64,000 nt of DNA from positions 10,974,001 through 11,038,000 of the forward strand of contig OX485804.1 of the NCBI GenBank assembly GCA_950295325.1. Reading direction: 5' to 3'. The position numbers and the translations under genes are program-made. The notes below the pieces were generated by a model, which saw nothing but the letters and a program-made list of their open reading frames with translations, ran no database searches and had not been told where the DNA came from. The first letter of the stretch is position 1. Every line of letters begins with the position of its first letter. This DNA comes from Polytrichum commune (lineage: Eukaryota; Streptophyta; Polytrichopsida; Polytrichales; Polytrichaceae). Of the stretch, positions 55,210-64,000 are shown in pieces.

Positions 55210-56593
55210 TGTTACACGGCCAGGTGATATAATATTATTCAATTATATTTCAGGCTATGGTCTACGGAATAATAAAGCAATTTATAATTCTTAATGGAAT
55301 CCAATAATTATCTAGGATTGAAACATTTTAAGAAGATGATAAAAGCTATAGTCCGTGCATGGCTATGAAATTAAGTTACCGGGTGTGATTCCATGGATTG
55401 AAGATTAATACAGAACAATAAATCCAAAGAGGATTATGTAGTACGAACAATCTTTCATAATGGTCTTAAGTAAGAGTGCAATTTAATAATAAAATAAAAA
55501 ATAAAGATACATTTTACTTGCAAATGGAGAGATGAGCGTTTCATAAATATTTGAATAATTGAGCTAAAAGTAGATACAATTTTTCATGAAAAAATGAATC
55601 AAGAGCAATAAATCAGATTTCATAGCAAAGAAATTGAATTGTCATTGCATTGGAATGTTGTAATGAGCAAATATTAAGACCATGGTCTTTGTGGTGTAAA
55701 TGGAGAAACTACTCCATTCTAACCTTTGATGGAAAGTGAACCATCAACTTATTGAGACTATTGACTGCAAAGGGATAACCGGATGCAGAGGAAACCAAAG
55801 GACGCGTTGCTTGTGAAATTGGTAAATATTGATTGATTAGTAAAATCTCGTATTGAATTCATAATAATTTGGAATTCCATCAACATTAAGAATTGAGTAT
55901 CTTTAGCAATTCTAGTGAGAATATTAAATGAAACGAATCGGTAAGTTCTTTGTTTTAAGAATTAAGAGTGCGATATTGCAACACCAAATAAATAAGATAA
56001 ATTAATGAATTGTGTAAGGAAATGATAACACGCATATGTGGTATGAGTTATTGTCACAATCAAATAAATTATGAGTACTTTGGCTAAGACCAAGTCAGAG
56101 ACTATCATCAAGATTGCAAAATTAACCTCATATTTAATCAAAGAGACTGACAATCTTGAAAGGACAACTGCACTGCAATTTCAAGTTACATTAAATGGAA
56201 TTAATTAATGAAAGACAATTGACTACACCGAAGTGCCTTAGGCTTCGGTAAAGAGACAAAAATATGTTACTTATGCAAGACAATTGACAATGATTGTGCT
56301 TATACTTGTGCACCGCACTTGGTCCAATTAAAATGAACTCACAATCAAACTATTGTCTGGGTAATTACAGTGAGGTGAGAGACTGCCATAATTGCATGTA
56401 TTGACATGGAGATTTCTAACTTTTTATTCTTCACTCCTAATCCAATTGTTAGTTTAAACCCAAAACAAAGTGAAATAACCATGTGTTTTCCTTAATAAAA
56501 CTTATCTAAGACACCTAGATGATACACAAATCACCTTTTAAGTCTTCCTTGAGTGTTTTTTTGGGTTCGCTTATAACCAAAATCTAAACTACA
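55210..56593 (+). mobile_element. Probable solo LTR of a Ty3/gypsy element
   Basis: This ~1384-bp segment, from TGTTACACGG to CTAAACTACA, aligns along its length with ~59848-61233, most clearly over the last 430 bp (GAAGTGCC.T.GGCTTCGGTAAAGAGACAAA, TTGTGCACCGCACTTGGTCC, CACCTAGATG). The flanking pentamers TGTAG (55205-55209) and TGAAG (56594-56598) match at 4 of 5 positions. No PBS or gag follows, and it abuts copia sequence, so it reads as a solo LTR inserted into copia debris. The 5' boundary is approximate. Confidence 0.65.
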
Positions 56594-57227
56594 TGAAGTT
56601 ATTTCCTCGTGATGCATTTTAAATATTATGTGACTCTATTTGTGAAAAAAAATCAATAAAACCATTTTGAGAAAGTGGACCATGTTGTTGTGATTCCACA
56701 TTTGTGAAGTTGATTGGTGTTTGTTGATTTTGCAGAACATGCTTAGCTGGAAGTGGAGCAACAACTTGTAGTTGTGGCAAAGGAATACTTTGACTTGGAC
56801 AAACATTTGGTGTGGGTTGTGCTTGATTTGTGGGGTCAGTTTTGAAGAAGTCAACATGAAGTAACAAATCTTATGTTTTTCCTACTTCTTATGCTTCGTG
56901 TATGTTCTTATTTTCTTGCACATTGCTAGATTTTAAATCAAATATCACATTTCTAGATATTAATATTTTTCAATGAGTGGTGTCCACAAGACGGTAGGCT
57001 TTGATTCTTCGCTGTACCTAAGAAATAAACATTCATGACAACGTGAATTTTACTTTTATCACATTGCTTTGGGAACAAATACATGTAATTTAAAAAACGT
57101 GAAGATAGAACAAATTTGGTTGTCTTCCAAACCATAACTTATAAGGAGTTTTATTTTCAGCTACAACTTTTGTTCCATAGACAATTCATTGTTAAAAGTG
57201 TTTCTTTCCGAAACACTTTAGGTAACT

Positions 57228-57294
57228 TTATGATATTTGTGGTCCTTTACAACTTGAATGCGTTGTTGTTTGTAAAGGACCACAAATATCATAA
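57228..57294. repeat. Perfect 25-bp inverted repeat (hairpin) in the copia integrase
   Basis: 57228-57252 (TTATGATATTTGTGGTCCTT...) is exactly complementary to 57270-57294, with a 17-nt loop. The right arm is the native coding sequence for 'YDICGPL' on the minus strand; the left arm is an inverted duplicate replacing downstream coding sequence. Confidence 0.92.
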
Positions 57295-58983
57295 TATACA
57301 ATTATGAGGAGCTCAATAGCTCAATAGACCTCTTCTTTAGGGAATCTTTCTTTATGTTGTTTTCCTTGAGTACATGGTGTAAATAAAGTAATTTCATTCT
57401 CATCAAATATTTCAATGCATTTTTTATATTAATTGTATTTGTTTAGGTTGTTTTTTACTTATATGACCTAGTCTTTGATGCCATAAATTAGCTTTTTTGT
57501 CATACTTTGGTTAGGCTTTGCTTTAACACCTAACCTATATAAATCATATGAAAATATACACTTCCCAATCATCTCTCTTGATTGGTTTGTTAATGTGCAT
57601 ATGCTTGATTTAATATGAAGTTCCCCACCAACTTTGTCAAATTGTTTAACTAAAAACAAGTTTTTTCTTAGTCCTGGGACATAAAGAACATCATATATAT
57701 GTTTTATGTATCATAAAAGTGCAATAATGATGTCTCCTTGACCTCAAATTTTGTGTGTAGAATTATCTCAAAGGTAGACAAGCTTTTGATTATTATAAGC
57801 TTGATAATTTGTAAAGGGTCCTCTTTCAAAACACATGTATACATGCATATATAGCCCCGATATTTATTTACCAAGTAGGATCTGATTTTTCCTTCATTAA
57901 TAATGCAACAACATAAAGTTTGTGCACCTTCGTAACAACATAACTTTTTGTTGTTACTATCAATATCATCTACAACTATTATAGTCTTGCATTCTTTGAT
58001 CATGTGTCCATACTTCTTGCAATTAAAAAAAAAATTATCAAATAAAGGTGTTTTCACTTCAAAGGTTTTAGAAATATTTTCTCCTTCCGAATTGAAGAAT
58101 TACTTAAGATTCCTATTATATATAGTCTTTCTATTATAATTAATACTTTTTAATTATGTAAAGGGTTGATGTGTTATATGAAGCTAGATTCAAATTTTTC
58201 ATAAGAGTTTCCTTTTGTATTGAGTTTGTAATCAAAGATTGTACTGTTAAATGCAATTGTCTTCCTCAAGAACTTATGAATGTTCTCTAACTTGGAGGCA
58301 TAACCCTCATCAAAGTACAACCTCATCATTTGGAACTGCTATACATGCGGCAAACAATTGTTCCAAATGGGCTCGAAATACATGAATGTGTTTTGTAACA
58401 CTATCATTTTCTTTCCTCTTTAGTGTATGCAACTTATCCTTTAGATACATCAAGGCAATTCTTAATTATTATAAAAACCATTTTATCTTTATCCTTTCAT
58501 GCACTAATTCTTTCTACTCCTGCAACAGGTGAAGGGGGAATTTCAATAGTTATTCATGTCATTGTAGGTGCTACTGGTATTACTTAAGTTTCATCAAGTA
58601 ATGACCATAATTTTTTTGCCTTGAAGATTAATGTGAGTTTGTGTTTCTAAATGTTAAGATAGCATGTCAAACTTAGAAACGTGATTTGTATCTAATTTTT
58701 GTGTCATTTAAAAAATTTCTATCAATTATCTCCCTTCTATAATATACTATATCTAAATTCAAGAATTTGGCATAAATCAAGTAAGGGGATACAATTAATA
58801 TGTCATCTGAAAAGTAATATAGTATCATAATTTTTTTATTTCTCTCAATCCTTGAGCGTATGACCTTTTCATTTCTAAGTATTTCGTCTTTCTTATCACA
58901 AGTGTCTTCACAAGTGATTGATCCTATACACATGGTGAAGACGAAGATGAGAGATTAAAAGAAATGAACTTGCTCTGATATTA

Positions 58984-59215
58984 TGTTAGAATTATAGAAT
59001 AAGTATAAAGACAAAACATAATACTTAATGCAATCAAATAAAGTGTATTTATGTATTGATAAATACGCCTTATGTATTCATTCAAGAGTTACAAAGAAAT
59101 GCTACAATTTTATGTTTCAAATGTCACAACTATTGTTATAGAAAGTTGCAACTCTAGCTCTAATTCTATGTATAGTTTCTCAATAGTATACTATACTATG
59201 TATTTGGTTTTTATA
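58984..59215 (-). repeat. Ty1/copia LTR
   Basis: About 230 bp, closely similar to 50433-50662 over its full length (shared GTATACTATACTATGTAT, CTCTA.ATCTATGTATA and CTTATGTAT.CAT.CA). It is followed internally by the PBS. Confidence 0.82.
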
Positions 59216-59847
59216 TGTTTGTGGTGATTTTTATCAAGCTCCCCTAGTCAGAAACAAACGAATGTTTCAAAAATCAAACAATGGACTAAATTCATTACCA
59301 CCTAGATTTTTGAATGACTATATAAATTTTATGAATTGACCATAGTGATGCGCCAAAACGATCATTTGTTTATCAATATACTTAATAGGTGTGGTAGTAA
59401 ATTTTGAATTTTTTTAGCTGAAATCTGGAATAGTAGAAACATGGCCTTTATTTATTCAGTTATTTCCTAGTAGGCAGGATAAAGTAGGACAATAGGCTAG
59501 TGGGAACCGGAAGGCAAAGGAAGAGGCTATTGTCTGCCGGCAGCCATGGCAGTTACAGGCTTGCAACAGTTCCAGGAAAGGATATAATCTGAGAGAGATG
59601 ACAGTTGAAGGAGAGGCTGGAAGAGCCAACAGCTAGAGAAAAACTCTACCACTATATTTTTGGGCAGTGTTAATAGACTTTGGAAGTTACGACAATTACC
59701 GTGTTAAGGTTAATATGTGTTTCTACGCGTGTTTAGCCGCATTAATAACATGGTAGGTCGCTAAAATTGGAGAGAATGTAAGGCCAGCGTCTTCGATAGA
59801 ATCAACCATATAAAGTAGGCACAGATTCGGTCTATAATCATAGAGAA
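59216..59847. other. Sequence between the copia LTR and the gypsy LTR
   Basis: 59450-59847 shares a few short words with the gypsy LTR (AGGCTATTGTCTGCCGG near 59512), so the LTR may begin further left than 59848. No gene. Confidence 0.4.
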
Positions 59848-61236
59848 TGTACTGATAGGGGGGAAGAGGGCCTTAGGCTATAGTCTGCGAGGAGCTAGGG
59901 CCGTATAAGTTATTCTTAGACTCGGCTGATAATTACAGAAATTGAAAGCAGAAATCTAAACAGATGAGTCTATTGTCGGAGGTCGATTGGAGGTAATTAC
60001 TAGGCTGTGCTATATAACTCGACTTTCTAATGGACATGAGAGAAATCCGAGAATGAGAATAGATTGCTGTTGAAGGTATGAATATTCCGGGACATTGACT
60101 GTTCTAACAAACTGTGCTTGGATTATATTAGGAAATTCTATGTGTATAATTGGAGTAATCTATCAATGTCAATTACATCTCGTTTTCCATTTTTTATAAT
60201 CCCATCCATTATCACTACAACGAATCAAATTATGTGCACTCAATTGAATCTTTAGGAGTTATAAATGTGACACATAAATACTCAGTTTGTTGTTGCACCG
60301 AAATGTTTTAAGGAACTAAGAGTTGAACGATTGTCGTTGTAGTAGAAGTGGAGAAACTGTTTCGTATTAACCGTTCATGAAAAATGAAGTCAACTGGATG
60401 AGTCCATTGACTGCGAAGGATTAAACCCAATACCAAGGGAGTCGCGAGGACATGCAATTTAGGTTCTTGGTAAGTTGGTATTGTTTATTAAGGAACTAAT
60501 GTTAATTGATTCTCTTGTTGGTTTTAATAAGTGTATGACTCCAGCCTTAGTTGCAATAATGACATGACTTGGTAAATGGAATGTATTGAAATTTAAGAAT
60601 ACGGAATCTGAACCTTAAGTGAATCTAATGAATTCATGAGTGTTGTGAGCTTATGTTGACCCACATATGTGGTTTGGACTTATTGTATTGAGGAACGAGA
60701 TGTTGATTGCTTTGGCCGATATCAGGTAAAAGACCATTGTCGGACTGCATAACTAAAAAGTGAATTTAATCAAAAGCGATTGTCTATCCTGAAATGATTA
60801 CAACACCGACATTTTCAAGTTACATTAAATGGAATTAATGAATGAAAGATTATGGACTACTCCGAAGTGCCCTTGGCTTCGGTAAAGAGACAAAAAAATG
60901 GGATACTATTGCAAGACCATTGACTATGGCTGTGCCTATGTTTGTGCACCGCACTTGGTCCAATTAAAATGAACTTACTGCCAGTCTATTGCCTAGGAAA
61001 GTAGAGTGAGGTGTGAGACTGTCACATTTGTATGTACTGACATGGAGTGGTTTTTAGAATTTTGATCTCTTACCCGTAAACCAATTGTCAGTCATAATTC
61101 AAAGTGAAGTGATATAACCTTGTGTTTTCCCTAATAAATCTTATCTAAGACACCTAGATGTTGTACAAATCACCTTTTAAGTCTTCCCTGATTGTTTCCC
61201 TGGGTTTTGTTTGTAACCAAAAAACTAACTACATTT

Positions 61237-61254
61237 TGGCTCCGCTGCCGGGGA
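61237..61254 (+). other. Primer binding site, tRNA-Asp type
   Basis: TGGCTCCGCTGCCGGGGA, directly after the LTR terminus, matches the 3' end complement of plant tRNA-Asp with two mismatches. Confidence 0.8.
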
Positions 61255-61481
61255 AGGCTTCGGTCAATTTAAGTCTAGGTAGATAAGTCTGTTAGGAAAA
61301 AACTGATAGGCTTGGATTTTAAATAAGGAATTCAAATTAAAGTCTTGGGGAGATTCAAAAAGTAAAAAAACAAGTTGATAGTTGTTTCTGAATTTTTTTT
61401 CACAATCCTAAAGTATTAATTTGAATTTGTCATTATATCAAAAAAACCAAATGCCTAGAGTTACAACCACATGTCTTATTT

Positions 61482-61823
61482 ATGGATGAACCTAAGATAT
61501 GGAAATCTAGAGGTCATCGTAACTCTTTAAATTATCCTTTAAAATATACACCCTTTGGACTTTCTGAGAGTACCTTGGGAGAGCTAAACCTCGTAGGCTT
61601 CGAGGAAGCTGTTGAAAAGATTGTTAGAAGAATTTGTAAGTGCCAACTTGCAACAGTGGTTGACGCGAAACATCCCCAACTACTGTGTCGGACTTGTAAA
61701 GGTGTAGGACACTACTCGAGGGATTGTAAAGTAAGTAAGCTTAAGTCTAAAACTAAAAGTGTGGGAAGGTGGAAATCAAAAGTGTCAACCCATACAGTTG
61801 GGACACAAATTGATTCCTTATGA
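61482..61823 (+). CDS. Leader ORF with a CCHC zinc knuckle, upstream of gag
   Basis: This 113-codon ORF between PBS and gag contains 'CRTCKGVGHYSRDC', a complete CX2CX4HX4C knuckle, in a basic C-terminal context (KVSKLKSKTKSVGRWKSK). The N-terminal part ('NYPLKYTPFGLSESTLGELN') has no recognised domain. Its last 65 nt overlap the next ORF in another frame, so the two may be one protein split by a frameshift. Standard plant gypsy elements have their knuckles only at the end of gag. Confidence 0.5.
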   Translation: MDEPKIWKSRGHRNSLNYPLKYTPFGLSESTLGELNLVGFEEAVEKIVRRICKCQLATVVDAKHPQLLCRTCKGVGHYSRDCKVSKLKSKTKSVGRWKSKVSTHTVGTQIDSL

Positions 61824-62409
61824 GCGTATTGCTCATCACACTAATGTTTCAATCTTCAAAATGTGGCCGTGGGAGCTTAAACCCCAAGGGTTGAACAACC
61901 ATGAGAGTGAATTGTATCAAGGATCGCATTTGTTTACTGCCCTATATCGCTTTTACAAAGCATCGTTTTGGGGAGTTGGAATCCACATTGGACCCAACCA
62001 CCCAATCTATCCTAAGGGATTCTTAGCCAATTTCCTTAAGTTACCGAGTCACCTCCAAGAAAAGATCTTGGAAAAGATCTGGAATAATGGTGAGGGTTTT
62101 AATGAAATTATTATTAACAAAGGATATCCAAGATTGAGAGTGGACCTTAGATTTCTGTTTTTGATTTTTAGCCAACACCAAACTGAAATCTTTCCAATCA
62201 ACAAATTTGGATATGGTTGTTGGAATGGTGGACTTTTCGCTAACGATGAAGCCCGTTTTTACTATGGACCTTTTGACCCTTGTGTAAGTATCCACATACC
62301 AGACTTTTCTGACTCTTCACTACAAGGCAAAAACTTTGTAAACTTTGCAAAATTGTTCTTGAATGGAAGATGGCGGGTTGTGAAATACAATAGCCAAAGT
62401 CGGACATAG
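61759..62409 (+). CDS. Leader ORF of unknown function in the gypsy element
   Basis: A 216-codon ORF is rich in aromatic residues ('FTALYRFYKASFWGVGIHIG', 'FPINKFGYGCWNGGLFANDE', 'FYYGPFDPCVSIHIPDFSD'), compact and globular-looking, with no signal peptide and no similarity that I recognise to Gag, Pol or Env. It ends 17 nt before the open region that leads into gag (62427), which itself has no early ATG. It could be an extra ORF or the N-terminus of a long Gag broken by frameshifts. Confidence 0.5.
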   Translation: MWEGGNQKCQPIQLGHKLIPYERIAHHTNVSIFKMWPWELKPQGLNNHESELYQGSHLFTALYRFYKASFWGVGIHIGPNHPIYPKGFLANFLKLPSHLQEKILEKIWNNGEGFNEIIINKGYPRLRVDLRFLFLIFSQHQTEIFPINKFGYGCWNGGLFANDEARFYYGPFDPCVSIHIPDFSDSSLQGKNFVNFAKLFLNGRWRVVKYNSQSRT

Positions 62410-62426
62410 GGATTGTGTACGTATGA

Positions 62427-64000
62427 TCATATGCAACTTCCATACTGGACATTGCACATGAAAGATCACACGCACAAACAGCCTCAGTGAGGAAAGCAGC
62501 CAATGATAAGGCTAGAGAGGATCGTGCAGTTGCTAGAGACTACCAAAAGAAGAAGGTGGAAAGAAACAAGAGGTGGTTAAGGTTTGTTATTAAATTGCAA
62601 AAAGAAGACTCTGAAACAAAACCAAATGCAGAGAGTCCGAGACCCATAGAGGATAAAAGTCAAGAGGAAATATTATCGCCTCTTAAACCTCAACAACTCC
62701 ATTTTGGTTCAACTTCAGATAATTCCCAAGGAGAGGCACCTCAAAACCCTCTACTTCCTTCTCATTTGACAACTCTACCATTATCGACACTAGTGGTATT
62801 ACCACCTTTACTACCATTACCCTTACCGTCACAAGTACCACAAGTTATGATGGCTAATATACATGGTGCCCCAAGGATTCATAACATAGTACACATTCCA
62901 TATTTTATTGGGAGACCAGGATCAGACCCTGATACACATATAGCAAATTTTGAAATTACATGCCAGGCCAATGATGTCACGACTGCTAAATTTCAGGAAG
63001 TCTTTGCTGCATCATTGCAAGAAAATGCCTTTGCATGGTATCAGAGATAACCCGCATTTGCTAATTGGAATGCATTGAAAACTACATTCCTGACTCACTT
63101 TAGACCCTTAGGCTTTGCCACGAGTCTAAAAGAGAAATTGCGAATTGTTAGAATGGGCATCAACGAGAGAGTTGATAACTATCATGGCAGGATGCAAGAT
63201 ATCTTGCAACGTATGGGAAATCACCAAATCCCAGATGATTTCCTTATGAGTATATTCATTGGTGGTTTATATCCAATGGAGTTGAGAATTTATATCAAGG
63301 AGGGAGCCACTGCTACATATGCCCAAGCTTACGCAAGAGCAAAAACTTGGGAGGAATGTAGATTGGAAAATGAATTGGTCCTTTATACCGACAATATTTA
63401 TTCCAATAATCCAATTCCCTCACACTCAGGAACTTTCCCCATCAATGAGAATAACCAATATTATGTTACCGACGCACCATACGTGCGAAACCCCACTGCA
63501 CAGTTGTATACACAACCTACAATTAACAAGGCTCCTCAACAGGAACCCACGAGTGATAAATATGATAATGCCATATGGAATCTGACGAAACAATTGTCAG
63601 AATTGTCAGTTAAGGTAGCCAACAAAAGACCTAAGAGACCTCAACCCACAGAAGAGCGACATAACGTGTGGTGTCATAACTGTAAAGGTCAAGGACACGT
63701 GGCCAATGAGTGTCCTACCCCAAAGGGGTTTAGAACCAAGTGTATCTTTTGTGGTGGGAATCACACAGTCCAGGAGTGTTGGAACCTTAAACAACAAAAG
63801 GTTGTGAATCAGGTCGATAGTAGTCCATCTCGCCTTTGGCAACATGAACAAAATGGACCAGGACCTAACGCTAGCTATAATCCTAAACGGAATTTTAACC
63901 GTCGTCCAATATCTTTGAGTTTTCAAGGACGCTCCAATTGGAACCAACGAAATGATTCTTCTAATTGGAACGGACCTCCTTCTTATAATCAAAACTATCA
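62427..64000 (+). pseudogene. Ty3/gypsy gag with one in-frame stop, partial at the window edge
   Basis: The frame opens at 62427 without an early ATG; a possible internal start is 'MMANIHGAPR' near 62848. A Lys/Arg-rich segment and a Pro-rich linker precede the Retrotrans_gag domain: 'YFIGRPGSDPDTHIANFE', 'FAASLQENAFAWYQR', TAA at 63048-63050, then in the same frame 'FANWNALKTTFLTHFRP' and 'RMGINERVDNYHGRMQDIL'. Two knuckles follow, 'CHNCKGQGHVANEC' (CX2CX4HX4C) and 'CIFCGGNHTVQEC' (CX2CX3HX4C). The Trp-Tyr-Gln-Arg/stop junction lies inside the conserved domain, so the copy is probably inactive unless the stop is read through or is an error. It continues past 64000. Confidence 0.85.

Larger units (their letters stand above)
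56600..59215 (-). mobile_element. Degenerate Ty1/copia element, 5' part (LTR, PBS, gag, integrase)
   Basis: Minus strand, right to left. LTR 58984-59215. PBS-like TAATATCAGAGCAAG just inside (58969-58983), near the usual copia initiator-Met site TGGTATCAGAGC. Gag with 'LKDKLHTLKRKENDSVTKHI' (about 58460-58390). Zinc knuckle 'NCKKYGHMIKEC' (about 58024-57985) whose first Cys is Phe. GAG-pre-integrase 'FLVKQFDKVGGELHIKSSIC' (57659 down). Integrase 'YDICGPLQTTTHS' (57300-57255). Integrase C-terminal segment 'MNVYFLGTAKNQ' (about 57035). It ends at the hinge, where the gypsy solo LTR lies. Many stops; dead. Confidence 0.82.
59848..64000 (+). mobile_element. Ty3/gypsy LTR retrotransposon, 5' part, running off the window
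   Basis: The 5' LTR ends at about 61233 (...ACTAACTACA). Three bases later, 61237-61254 reads TGGCTCCGCTGCCGGGGA, differing at two positions from TGGCGCCGTTGCCGGGGA, the tRNA-Asp-type primer site of many plant gypsy elements. Leader ORFs and then gag with two zinc knuckles follow. Protease, RT and integrase would lie beyond 64000. The LTR start at 59848 is inferred from length agreement with the copy at 55210-56593. Confidence 0.8.

Noticed and set aside
63606-63992. 128-codon minus-strand ORF
   Set aside because: Antisense of the gypsy gag zinc-knuckle region.

Overview
This is nuclear DNA from a land plant. The genes have many short GT-AG introns, and the identifiable proteins are plant forms: a TMA7-like protein, a U2-snRNP SR140/RRC1-type splicing factor and a plant GIY-YIG protein. 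The repeats are plant-type as well: a Mutator-like element carrying a SWIM finger, Ty1/copia, Ty3/gypsy with a tRNA-Asp-like primer site, a LINE, and many short TIR elements. Compact introns, about one gene per 15-20 kb, and a SWIM protein resembling those of mosses and lycophytes suggest a seedless land plant. I cannot name the species and hold this loosely.

Layout. 0.3-0.8 kb: hAT-like MITE. About 3.8-6.5 kb: decayed LINE. 8.8-15.2 kb: a cluster of short inverted-repeat DNA transposons, two with clear target duplications. 17.0-19.1 kb, minus strand: three coding exons of a GIY-YIG nuclease-fold protein with a probable organelle presequence; its 5' end may lie near 21-22 kb. 19.6-21.2 and 22.0-24.1 kb: diverged local repeats. 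25.1-25.8 and 30.2 kb: pogo/mariner-like TIR elements. 27.5-29.4 kb, plus strand: complete four-exon TMA7 gene, 67 residues. 32.35-35.78 kb: well-preserved Mutator-like element with long TIRs and a 9-bp target duplication. 36.7-44.6 kb, minus strand: complete 17-exon SR140/RRC1-type gene, 1086 residues, with its likely 5' leader/promoter to about 45.4 kb. 48.1-49.9 kb: broken gene fragments, one of acyl-CoA oxidase type and one tentatively CLASSY/DRD1 SNF2 type. 50.4-61.2 kb: nested retrotransposon debris (copia pieces and copia LTRs, a solo gypsy LTR). 59.8-64.0 kb: the 5' part of a gypsy element with LTR, primer site, unusual leader ORFs and gag, running off the right edge.

The three intact genes are housekeeping genes of separate pathways (translation, pre-mRNA splicing, organelle or nuclear DNA processing) and do not form a functional cluster. 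Exon boundaries were set by reading frame, GT-AG sites and family similarity recalled from memory; no search was run. Transcript ends and UTR introns are not determined.
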